Of a stretch of DNA of 64,000 bases, positions 46,353 through 57,425 are shown one piece after another. Made by a program: the position numbers and the translations under genes. This DNA comes from Wolfiporia cocos (lineage: Eukaryota > Basidiomycota > Agaricomycetes > Polyporales > Phaeolaceae), in assembly GCA_029448655.1 (NCBI GenBank), contig JACCLO010000012.1, positions 2,542,001-2,606,000 of the forward strand, in the 5' to 3' direction. Under the pieces are notes generated by a model. It saw only the letters and a program-made list of their open reading frames with translations. It did no database searches and was not told the origin of the DNA. Each line of letters begins with the position of its first letter. Position 1 is the stretch's first letter.

Positions 46353-47369
46353 TCGACTCATGGGACAATGTCCAGGGTATCACCAATCCATAACCGCCAA
46401 CCCTTAACAGCCACCATCCTTCACGCACGGACTGAACTTTAATGACGCCTACGATAATCTGTTACGCCAACATGTTCTGTAATTTGTAGGCTGCACTCGC
46501 CGCTCGGCAGTGGTTGTATTGCAGTATACAGTGTTTTTCTTCATTGCGAGTTCGAGAAATACGAGTGCCACAACACATGCCTGTACACCAATGCAAGCAG
46601 GTCAGGCATGTTTGGCAAGAGATTCCGAGATTGCGATGCTGTGTCGCATACTTTAGGAGTGCGGCAGCAAGCCACGACCGACGAACAACCCCTACCGCCT
46701 ACCGTGCGCGGGCGTCGGCATCTTTGCACTCTTGTGGTCGGTCTCTAACGGGGCCCGGAACCGGCGTGACAAAGTTTAAGTTTCCGTTCATACCCACTTC
46801 GAAATGGTGAAGGATGGCGCGGGTGCACGAGCTGCAAGATATTGGCTCTGGACTGAGTGTGGTTATAGTGTAGGTGATTGAGGGGGCACTATCTAGGATG
46901 ACCAATCTCCAACAACCTTGAACTATCCTCCATGCACAACCTTGGATGAGACAAGCGGGCCTTGGATTTCTACACTGTCTCTACAACAGCCAGCAGCAGC
47001 CACTATCCTGCACACCACAGACTATGAGCTTTGATGATTACTCCGGACTGTGGACCCTGACGACACCCGCGAGACGGTTCACAAATCCCGATGGACATCT
47101 TACTCTATTTGAGATAAGCTGGGATTCAACTTGATGCTCACCACCCGAAGGCAAATAGTGCAACCGATAGCTATCACGTTGGGAGTACATAGAGAACTCT
47201 TTGAGATTATGTACCATCAATCTGTCCCATGTTGTACGAGAAATTAACTGAGCCCGCAGCACGCACGCTGAGATGGCATGATAACGAAACCAGAGCTGCA
47301 TGCAGTGATCGCACTATCTTCCCGACGAGCAATTGAGGTGTGTGGTAGGATGTAACAAAATAATGCTCA
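46353..47369. other. Intergenic, no supported gene
   Basis: 3' flank of phosphatase-like gene 1. The extreme 3' end of the ceramidase remnant could extend into this stretch, but I cannot align it below about 47.37 kb. No other feature seen. Confidence 0.45.
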
Positions 47370-48260
47370 CCGTGTGTGCCTGATTGTTGTTGATATGTGT
47401 TGATACCCTCACGTCAGTAAATGTTTGCCTCGGATACCTTGTTCGGTCGCCCTAGCACCCTCGAATATAGCAGTGGCGCAAAAAGATGGAACTCACCAGG
47501 TGATGTTGACCGTGCCCACTCCAGAGACTACACATCATACAAGCACAGATCCTCTGGCCAGAACGCTGACCGTATTCGTACGAGCCCATTTAGGTGTGGC
47601 TTGACTTGAATCGTCGTGATATTCACCAACTGTCAGATATCTGCCCTCGAATTCCGGTCCACTCTGTGTAACGTCAACGACACTATGTGTTGTGTGATGC
47701 GACTACTCACCTTGGGACTGGTCCCGATATAACGGTCGAACAGAGTGGCATGTCAGCTATGTAACGTCGTTTGCCCGCGGTAAGCAGAGCTGACCTAACA
47801 AACTATGCTACAACTGTTTCGTCAGCTGCAGCCTGGTACCAATTTGTCGTTGACATATCGCCAAAGTTCCTGCGAAGTGGTGGAATGACCGGCAGCCGAG
47901 TAGGGCATGTAAGCCCGTTCGAAGACGATCACGAAGCGTAAGCGCGGTAATTTATCTGTAACTAGATCACTTTGCCGTGCTGCTCAGATCTACAGGGTCG
48001 GATAGCGATGACCGTGCAGCGTCCAGGTGTAATCGGGCACGATGCTAGCATGAAAGCCTGAAGAGTGAGATTCAAATTGTCGCCACGTGTGTCGCCTGCA
48101 TAGACGGCTTGCGTGGACCAAAAATTGTCGATGCACGTCCACAGCATTGTACAGCACATTCTCCCCTCGTGGTGACATGACGAGCGTAGGGATTGACAAG
48201 TCCGGCAGCGACAACGTAAGCATCATCGCCAACGGTTCAAGTTGAGCGCGAGCTTCGACA
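47370..48260 (-). pseudogene. Neutral ceramidase pseudogene, 3' fragment only
   Basis: Colinear with the C-terminal third of the intact ceramidase at 50.8-54.3 kb: matching words include CTAGCACC, GATGTTGACC, GCTACAACTG/GCCACAACTG, AGATCACTTTGC and GGGCACGATGCTAG. Similarity stops at about 48260, which corresponds to about 51.86 kb in the intact gene, so roughly the first two thirds of the gene are gone. Reading frames are broken and at least one splice donor has changed (GTGAGC to GTCAGC). It lies tail to tail with phosphatase-like gene 1, exactly as the intact gene lies next to phosphatase-like gene 2. Confidence 0.75.
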
Positions 48261-48828
48261 ACGCCAATTATGAAACCTTGAAAAAAACGCGGTCACGTGT
48301 CATCAAAGAACGCGTGTAATACGCGAGGCCTCAAGACACGCCTGAACAGCATGTAATACCCGGAGCGCCAGGGGGACAAGCGGCGACGTGACAATATTTT
48401 ATGATTTATGAGGGCTGGAATACATTTCGCGATCCGGTCCATACAGCGATGGCTTGTATGTCCGTAACCATCAACCAATTAGGGAAACTGCTGCGGTGCA
48501 GCGAAACAATCGTCTTCATTCGTCTTGAGCTTGCCTTCCATGCAGGAAGCCCGTCCCTGTGAAGAAGTGAACAGACCATGTTCATCACCACACCCCGCGA
48601 CGGCTGTGTGACAAGTCTCGGCCATGCCCGCTCTCCGCACCGGAAAGGTGCATTTCAGGACACAACATCAGAAGGGTCGGCAAATAATTCAGGTGATGGA
48701 ATTTGTCTTCTCGCGTACTAGCAGGATTCGATGTCGGCTCGTATATATACCTCAGCGATGTCACAAAGCCCCAACACCCCTAGTGTTGTCCTTTCCATTG
48801 CGTAGTCCCTGCACCCTGTCCTTCCATA
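48261..48828. other. Intergenic, promoter of phosphatase-like gene 2
   Basis: Begins at the break where the ceramidase remnant loses similarity and ends at the next ATG. No gene seen. Confidence 0.5.
48742..48749 (+). promoter_or_regulatory. TATA box of histidine-phosphatase-like gene 2
   Basis: TATATATA about 85 bp above the ATG at 48829. The sequence from here to the ATG resembles the flank of gene 1, including the shared CCATAATGTCTCACCCT / CATAATGTCTCACCCT start context. Confidence 0.55.
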
Positions 48829-50507
48829 ATGTCTCACCCTGAAGTTCTTGGTGTTGTTGTCCTCGCGCGCAATGGTGACCGTACGGAAGCTTACCAGGAC
48901 CCCGTCACGTACAAGCCCGGACCGACGCTGGCGACCCCTCTGGGCGAGGTACATCTTGTTACTCTTATGGCTTGTTGTATGTATAGCTGACGAATGCGTG
49001 CCAGGCCCAATCGCACCAGCTGGGTACCTTCCTTCGCGACACGTACCTGAACACCGAAAACCCGTCGCACGTTCGCGGGATTGCCACGGACCTCGTCGAC
49101 CTGTCGCAGGTCCACGTACGTGTCAAAGTCGGCGCTGAGGGCCCAGCGGTATTCGACTCTGCCACTGCTCTCCTTCAAGGCCTGTTCCCGCCGAACCCTG
49201 CTCACCGCGAGACACTTGCGGACGGGAGAGTTGTTGTTGCGCCTCTGAACGGCTACCAGTATGTCCCGGTCGAGACTGTCGAGCCAAGCAACGACCGCTC
49301 TCTGGAGAGCTGGACAGATTGCCCTGTAGGTGCTAGCGGACTGAGCTGCAGAGTTCATGGCCTAACGTCAATCTATAGAACTTCGAAAAGCACGTCGAGA
49401 AGATCCAGGGATCTTCCGAGTTCAAGAAGGCGGCCAAGGAGGCGGGCAGCTTCTTCAGCGATGTCCGTGACTTCGTCTGGGGCCGCCCGACTACCATGGA
49501 GAACGCGGTATGTCGGCTTTACGTGGCAATGTGTTTTGAATGTGCTGACGCCCATTTTCTCAGTACAACGTGAGCAAAGTTTGACGTGAAGTGGGGTTGA
49601 TCGTCCTGACACGATATACAGCTGTGGGACTACATGCACACCGAGTTGATCCACAACCAGACGTACGCGTTCCGCCTGCCCCCCACGCTCGTCGAGCAGG
49701 CTCGTGGTCTCGCCAACGTTCGCGAGAACCTTGTTTTCTCTGATGCGGATATGAACGGGATCGGAAACAGCGAGTATCATCCCATCAAATGGTGCTATTA
49801 TTGGCTCACAGCTATTTTCAGTTGCTGGCCGTACCATGCTCGCCTCTGTCCTCGATGCTCTGCAGCGCATCGCTTTCAACGGCGACCCGCTCCAGTTCAT
49901 GCTCATCGAGACCACCTACCAGCCTTTCATCTCGCTGTTCCACATGACTGGTGCCATCGAGACGCACCCCGAATTGGCGGCTATCCGTGAGTATTCGCGA
50001 ACGTTGGCGTTCGCGCGGGCGCTCATCACATTTTTGTTAGCCGACTTCGCTTCCGTGCTCTCGATTGAGCTGCGCCGCGCGGTGGCGCCTGATGTCCGCG
50101 ACTTCCTGCGTTTCAAGTTCAAGAACGGCACTGCCGAGGAGGACTTCCGGACCATTCACGTCTTTGGCCACAAGGAGGACATTCCGCTCACCGAGTTCAT
50201 CTACCGCCTCGAGGTATGGGGTTCTTTTCCCCGGGATTCTCGTCCATGCTGAGAGTTTGCATAGAACTCCGTCATCAACAGCAACCAGCAGTGGGCGCGC
50301 ACTTGCGGTATCGAGTCTACGTGGGACACTCTTGGCGACGTCGTCGCGACGAGCAGCCCCTACACACGTGCGGGCGTCGGTATCTTCTCCGCGCTCTTCC
50401 TCGTCTTCAGCCTTTGGCTCGTTTCCAAGGTGGCTGGCCGGTTCCGCCGCCGCAGTAGCCACGTTCGCCTCGAGGGCGAGGAGTCCACCGCGGTCAAGCG
50501 GTTCTAA
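48829..50507 (+). CDS. Histidine-acid-phosphatase-like membrane protein 2
   Basis: Tandem paralogue of the gene at 44.6 kb, with the same eight exons: 48829-48948, 49005-49325, 49379-49507, 49564-49569, 49622-49769, 49822-49986, 50041-50213, 50265-50507; 434 residues. The first seven exons have the same lengths as in copy 1; the last is 27 nt shorter in the cytoplasmic tail. RNGDR again replaces RHGxR, so the catalytic His is also missing here. The 6-nt micro-exon is conserved. Intron 5 starts GCGAGT, a GC-AG intron, where copy 1 has GTTGAG. The C-terminal membrane helix (AGVGIFSALFLVFSLWLV) is kept. The gene is tail to tail with the neutral ceramidase, 274 bp away. Confidence 0.83.
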
Positions 50508-50781
50508 GCGACTCGCAGGGCACACTATCTAGCATATCTCTATTTCGCAACAGCAACCACCATTCTTCATGACTCACGGACTGTAAGTTTTAATGACACC
50601 TACGATGATCCATCGCGCCGTTATGTGTTTTGTGATTTGTACGCTGCACTCGCCGCTTGGTAGTTGATGTAATGTGATATACAATGTTCTCCTTCCTTTG
50701 CATGTTGGAAGAGTCCAGTACAGGTGAGATCATAAGCACGCAAATCAGTGTACAAATCGATACAAGCGAGACAAATGTCTT

Positions 50782-53700
50782 TCAGGAGATCGTGAAGTTG
50801 GACGAAAGTCCCTCAAATGACGTGATAGACCCGAGCAAATGCTTTGCATCGCCGTAATAGTGGAGGCGGTATGTGCCTGCTGGTGTTGAAATAACATCAG
50901 TTGGTATACTTAACCGTATCACAGTCCGTGCTTGCCTTGGGTCCCACGTTCGATCGTCCTAGCACCGATGTCAGCAGAGTGTCACCAAGGTTGAGAATGT
51001 AGTAACACTCACCATGTAATGTTGACCATGCTCACTCCGAAAAGCTGCGCAGTATTTCAGCACCGACCTGCGAATAACTGTTAGCTAGAAACGCTCACCG
51101 TGTTCGTACGTGCCCATTGGAAGGTGGTAGATGGATGTGAATCCGATCTAACTGGTATCCATTGTTCGTTGACATATCTATCAACCGTCAAATATGTGCC
51201 CTCGAGTTTTAAATCGTTCTGTGTGGCCATACGTCAGCATATAGAATATTGCAATCACGATGTGGACAATCACCCTGGGATTGGCCCTAATGGAATGGTC
51301 AGGTAGAATCATGTGTCAGTTTCGGTGACGTCAATCGCCTGCAATAAACATGGCTGACCCGATAAACTGTGCCACAACTGTATCTCCAGCCTGGTATGGA
51401 CTGGATGTGTTGACGTCAATTAGTACATCGCCGAATTTCTTGCCAAGAGGTGGATGATCTTGAATGACTGGTAGCTGAGCGGCGAATGAGCCAGGTCACA
51501 CAAAGACGGTTGCGAGGTAGCATGCCGAGCCAACGCACCTGCAACGAGATCACTTTGCTAGTCAGATCGATAGGCTCAGGATCGGAAGGGGGTGTTCCCA
51601 TTGCATCCGCCGCCAAATAGGGCACGATGCTAGTGTATTCGTCCATGTAGGCTTCGAGAGTGACTAGGAAAAAATCAGATGGTCGCACATGTATGGCTTG
51701 AATAGACGATTTACATGGGCCAAATATGGTCGATGCACCTTCGTAGCGTTGTACGGCGTATTCTTCCCTCGTTGTGACATAGTGAGCGTACGTGTTGGCA
51801 GGTCCAGCAACCACGACATAAGCGTCATCACCAATGATCCCAGACGAGATCAGTTGAGCTCGGACGGCCTCGCTATCGAATCGATATACGTCAGCCTTTG
51901 CATTTGCGAAGCAGCGGCAGGTAGCATACCGCAACCGTCTTCCAGCCATAGTGGTCAGCTCTCCCGGCATGATTAACATGACGAGATTACCGACGCGGAA
52001 CATCTGGACGTCGACGGTGTTCGGAGACCAATCGTATGGTTTGTGCGCGTAACCCTGATGGTCCAGCAAAATTAGTGCAAGATACCCTCAGCACAAACGA
52101 GGTAGTCACGTACAGTGTCCAGGAGAATAGGTTTAGGGAAGTGGCATGAGATCTGCTCCGGGGGAGGGATAGGAGTGATAGCTCCTGTGGCAGCAATTAA
52201 ACGGAGTCCATGGGGATAGCAGCATGATATGCAATACCCTTGACAAACTCCCAGAATGGATTCCTTCGTGTACAGTTTCAGGTACTATTATCTTCAGTCA
52301 CAAGGTATAAAATCAAACTTACTGTGAGGTTGAGTTGTCACCCTGGATGAAGTCAAATTTTCCTGGGCCGTCCCTGAAGACGAGGTAAACAACTTTCTGC
52401 ACGATCATCTCATTCTAGAAAGTCATACGTGGTTCCTCCAGCAAACGAATAACCTGCATAATCTCAGTGAGCGCGAAAGGAATAATGTCTCGGAATCATA
52501 TACCCAGCGCAGATGGACATGTTTGCACGGTAGTACCATTCGCCAACGTGAAGGACCGGTACGCCCTATATACGAACTTTTAGTTCCAAAGCATTTGAAG
52601 CATGAACATCAATGACACGTACATATTTAGGTACTCATGCACCGATCTCACGGGGCCGTGCACTGGAGGAAGAGTCTGCTCCATCAACGCACGCGCGCCA
52701 TCGACCTGGCGTTGAGCAATGATGCGGTTCGACTCGAAGTCTGAAATCCTGAAACCCGGGCCTCTGTAACAGCGAATTGCATGAGCGAGATGCCGCAAAT
52801 TGAAGAAGGCGCGCACCTTCCGCGGCAGTCCTCAGTTCTATTACCGCACGTCGAGTGTTCGAAGTCGCACGCTTGTCCGTCCCAAGGCTTGCCTGGGCTT
52901 TCGCAGACGGCTCCTAATCTGAGAAGTAGACGGGGACGTTCAATGTGCGAGTGATTATGCCTCAATGGAGACTGACGTATTGGGGCTTGTATCGCCGACG
53001 TTTGCTACAGTAATAGGGATTCAGTATCCCGAAGTAAGGGGAAAGACCACGATTCGTACATTGACTGAAGCCTGCGACAAACGTCGTGTTCCCAGGCATT
53101 GCATCCGGCTCAACGAGAGCTAGGCGAATCGTCAGTTTATCGATTGATGTGGACGCGACATCTGGTGCTTACATTCGTACAAGTACGCGGCCATGCCTTT
53201 GTTGTCGCCGCTAACCAGGGTATTGTTCTAATAGTCGTATAGGTACCACGTCATCTAAAGAGCTGTACAACCGAACGGCAAATTGCGTTACCTGGTACAG
53301 ACTGGTGCCGTGTACGGGAAAGAAGCTCAAGAAGCCCCGTGCGTTACTTTCGAGGTCATCAAACCGAAGCAGCGTCAGTTCCTTGTCCACGTCATATTCA
53401 TAGCGTGCGCGCTCTTCCGCCGGATTCGCCAAATACGCACTCGGCGAACGGTTGATGTTCGCGCCAAGCACTGTGATGTTGCCCAGGCTCAGCTTGCCCG
53501 GAGCGAGGCTCTCGTGCGCGCGCTGTACTGCGAGTACAGTGCCATGCACGATGGCGTCTGCCGTCTGCTTGACGTAGCCGAGGGAAGTGATATGCGGGAG
53601 GAGGTTCTCCAGGTAGCCGCCGACACCGGCATGGGAATGGGTGGCGACGAGGGCAATGTTATCGTTCGTATACAGCCCGGGATATTGCGCAGACAGCGCG

Positions 53701-54285
53701 GAAACGATGGAGCGGCGGATTCCTGTGTCCCCCATGCCGATATCTGCATTGATGAACACGATGCGCTCGGAGGGATTGGATGCATCTGCCACTATCCACG
53801 CGCGGCTTCGCTGTCTCATGTGAAGACCAGTGTCTGTTTGATGCCGATCCGCATATCCCTTCCAGATTTTGAGACTTGGGACATTTCATCACATATTCTA
53901 CGGCTCACCATCATGTTTGTTTCTACAATTGGGCTGCAATCTCGTGAGCATGATCTACATCCTGTCTGAAGAACTTGGAAAGCATTACCCCGTTATGTCA
54001 CCAATTCCTATTCATGTATAAGCCATCTGTTTGCTCATATACGCTGAGAGTCCTACCAAGGCCAATCATATACTCAGTGGCATTTGACGAAGTCTGCACT
54101 CCCACGTCCCCTGGAGTCATCGGAGAGCCCGTGAGTCCAAAGAGCGAGGCTACATTGAGCCATAGCAGAGTCCGCGTGAAGAGCTCCGTGAACGAGCGCA
54201 CAGCAGACCATATATCCAAGGTCAGACAGGATGGGTCGACGATATACATCCTGGCAACGTCTGAGATCAAGCACCGCTGTGCCAA
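50782..54285 (-). CDS. Neutral ceramidase
   Basis: Hydrolyses ceramide to sphingosine and fatty acid, usually secreted or at the cell surface (family knowledge). A 22-exon model closes in frame at 767 residues, the usual family length; the last exons are 51474-51359, 51286-51274 (13 nt), 51218-51099, 51044-51013, 50935-50782. Hallmarks: HQTDTGLHMRQRSRAWIVAD, ATHSHAGVGGYLENLLPH, GANINRSPSAYL, NKGMAAYLYE, the nucleophile motif VGDTSPN with Ser at about 325, CESPGKPWDGQACDFEHSTCG, ALGYSFAGGTT, and MPGELTTMAGRRLR near the zinc site. C-terminal beta domain ends TYRLHYYGDAKHLL. The N-terminus (ATG 54285 or 54249) is uncertain, but LLWLNVASLFGL could be its secretory signal. A truncated sister copy lies at 47.4-48.3 kb. 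Confidence 0.87.
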
Positions 54286-56743
54286 ACAATGGAGCGCCGC
54301 AAGAGAGGCGTATGTGTTGCCTCGTGTCGGCGGGACGATGCCGTGATATCGTTATCACTTGCAATGTGAGGCTGAGCCTCGCACCACTGGGAGACGTGCT
54401 AAGCTACGTGTTACAATGGCACAGCCCGGTGGCGGGGCCTCCCACGCCAGCGATGCAATGCTCAATTGACGGATTTAGCTTGCTGGCGCTGAACTCTCGA
54501 TTGGCTGGAACATCAACGAGCTAAATGACCAATAGCTACTGGCAGATGCTCGGTGAGCAGCTGGGGTAGCACTACGATCGAAAGAGCTTGTGTACGTGCC
54601 ACGCTCATCAATTGTATGCTTTTCTAGAGAGATCGGAGCGTGAGAGATTCAGACATCACGAGTTGGGTTGAAACTACAGACGCAATCATACGCACACTCG
54701 CGCAATACGATGATTCGCCGTCTCGAAATCAAATTGTCGTCTCTTGTCGGATAGCTTCCAGGCGCTGCGCCCCCAGACGCCCAAGCCTCTCGACCAATCA
54801 GATCGCACCGGATCGCGTCGTGCTCAATCTGATGCTGCATATCACCAATCAATCGCGCTCTTGCACTGTTCAAAGCTCAAACCTCTGGGAACTCACAGGA
54901 AGCCCAGCGACGAATCATCGTCCTGGGGAAGGCTTCAGCGAAGACAATTGCTAGCTGGCATAGGATTCGGGTTCTAATCTGGCAGTTGCACAATGCTCAA
55001 TACTAGTGCTAGGCTGGTAGACTTCGTGCTCCGTGGCGAGCCCTTGATGTGGTGCTCGGATCGCTCACTGACATGACATTAGCAATAGAGAAATGTTCCA
55101 TGAATTACCATTGATACGTGGACATCAGACCTGGTCACTTACGAGATGTAGCCCTCATCCCTATCAGGCAGTGGAATGCCAGCCAAATTGGACAGATCCC
55201 GAGGAGATTATCATAGAGCACTATAACGGAGCGATGTCGCCTGTTCGCTTTACGCTGGAGTATGTTTTTGTCTCAACCGGAACGACATGAGATACATATC
55301 CATGTGGACCGTTCTAGCATCCAAGGTATGCATATAGTTGGATGTCTCGCAGGTAGACGCGTTGCAAGTGTCAAAGTACTTTCCAGATCAAAAGAGGTAT
55401 TTCGGCACAGCTAGGTACGTGCACGATGCGATCATGCAAATTCATGATTATGTCAGGATGAATGGCAGGGCGGTCCTCGATGGGGCCGAAGGCTATTGCA
55501 ATCCAATGCTCGCGGAGCTTCAAGCTGATGGGAAATTAGCATGGCATTTGTCTCCTTGCCGAGCGCAGACACCGGGAAGATGCGGACCTCTCCTGCACCA
55601 GACAACGCTCGCCAATTTCACAGCTGTGCGAGCTTTGTCTTGGGGAGCTGCGCCGAAAATATACTCAGGCTATCGTCAGGCTCGTGCCAATCTGCGTGGG
55701 TCTGAGCTGCATGATGCAATGATCGTGCAGCGCTAATTTCTGTGGCACCATACACCGCACGATTCAGCTCGCAATCCTGTCACTGCTGGGTCGACATCGC
55801 TCTGGCATGCAAGACTCTTCTGCATGTATTGCTTGAAACATAATCTCATGTTCTCCGTATTTTTCACCGGTTCATCGTGCGCTCCATGCAAGCAGTTCCC
55901 GATAGCTTTCATGTGGCTCTTAGGCTACAATACCTGATGACCAGCGGACTACACGCGCCATGTCTTGAATGGTCGAGCTGTGAGACGTACGGGGACAGGA
56001 ATTCATTGTGCTCGTCAATGTAGTCCGAGTCCCTTGGTGTTGATCCTCGTGCATTCGTTTGCGAACGATTTGATGACGCAGGAGACGTACCGTTGTATCA
56101 ACAATGGCTCGTCTGCAGATCGAGGTGTGCAAATTCTGTCACCTGGACTTCTACAGACGCGGTCGGCAAACCTTTTACTAGGTGCGTCATCTCGTTGCGT
56201 TCCATCAAAGCTCAGTCCAATAAATGACTAGATTACTCCTGCGATTCGCGTATCTGGAATCGACAATATTCCGAAGTGATTGCAATGGATCTCGACCGGC
56301 AATTGGTCGTACATAAGGATCGTCTCACCAGGCTTCTCTGGATGTACGTACAAGATACGCTACATCTGCTGCGTTGCTCTTCACGAGACCCACAGCTGCC
56401 AAGTTCCGTCGAGCGTGGCTTCAGAAGCATCGTTTCTTAGGAGGTACGATGTCCTATCATTGCTATATCGCTGTGAAAACTTTGTTCACAACGAGGAGTT
56501 CCTAGTGCCAGACAGATTGCGTAGCATATATAGCGCGGGGCTCTGAGTAGCTTGCGAATCCATCCCCCGACATGTACAATGTCTGACCACAAGTGATATC
56601 TATGCCGTCGCGCGCAAAGCCATCTCGATATTCGCTGCTGCTTGACCGGTGGCACTGCTTGCTCTCTATACGGCACTGCGAGACGTCCCAACGCAAGTCC
56701 GATGTGATTACATCAAGTCAGAAGCTGACGCTTTTGCGAATGC
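54286..56743. other. Gene-poor stretch, no supported gene
   Basis: The promoter of the ceramidase must lie at the left edge. Several open frames of 60-130 codons occur (for example 55338-55736) but none has a recognisable motif or splice-linked extension, and codon use looks random. It may hold decayed coding sequence related to the pseudogene just to its right. Confidence 0.45.
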
Positions 56744-57060
56744 CAGGATGTCGACCTCCTCGTCCTGACATCCAGCTACAAGCAAGAGGCGCTGGAGCGA
56801 GTCCTCGTCAACGCCGCAGTGGCTTTTACCTCGTGAACGCGAAGGACCCGACCGCCACGTACAAAGTGCTGTGGTACCGCCTCCTTGTCGCGCCCGCGCC
56901 GGTGCAAGGTCCTCGTCCCGGAGGTGATGACGTTCCTCGCGACACCATCTCCGAGCTGCCGGTGATGCCGCTGGCGCTGCTGCTCTTCCTGAAGCTGCAG
57001 AGCTGGACGGACGACCGCGACTCGCCGCGGGACTGGATGCGCCGATGTTCTGGACATTCG
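56744..57060 (+). pseudogene. Frameshifted remnant of a basidiomycete hypothetical-protein family
   Basis: Consecutive pieces of one protein appear in alternating frames: QDVDLLVLTSSYKQEALERV (frame 2 from 56744), RSGFYLVNAKDPTATYKVLW (frame 1, about 56812), RRCKVLVPEVM (frame 2 from 56897), then ELPVMPLALLLFLKLQSWTD (frame 1, about 56956). The order VDLLVLT - FYLV...TYKVLWYRL - RRCKV - PVMPL..LLLLKLQ is one I recall from an uncharacterised agaricomycete family, possibly with a nucleotidyltransferase-like fold. At least three frame changes in about 300 bp, with no splice sites to account for them, make it a pseudogene. Both ends seem truncated. Confidence 0.65.
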
Positions 57061-57425
57061 CGCGCGAACGGGGCGTCTCTGTAGCCGAGGCTGCCTCCCG
57101 CCGGCGTTTGTGGCTGCTGCATACGGGCGTCATATCGGGAGCTTCCCCATATCGAGATGATACTTGCATGACATTGTCTTTGAGTGACCATGACAATCTT
57201 AATTCTCGGGTGTACCGGTGCCACGGCACGCCCGTAGCACCAGGACGCTTAATTAGCATGGTACCGTAGATGGCGACAGATGCCTATATGTAGCGACCGA
57301 CGCGGTGCCCGCAGCGCTCACGTGGCTGGTCCGTGCGTGGGAAGGAGCGTCCGAGTCTTCATGGACGTGACATGCTCCCAGTCGCGATCTGTCACCCTCC
57401 CATACCGGCTGTGACGCTTGCAGCC

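Noticed and set aside
55338..55736. 132-codon open frame as a hypothetical gene
   Set aside because: No motif, no splice-linked continuation, no promoter context; I could not support it.
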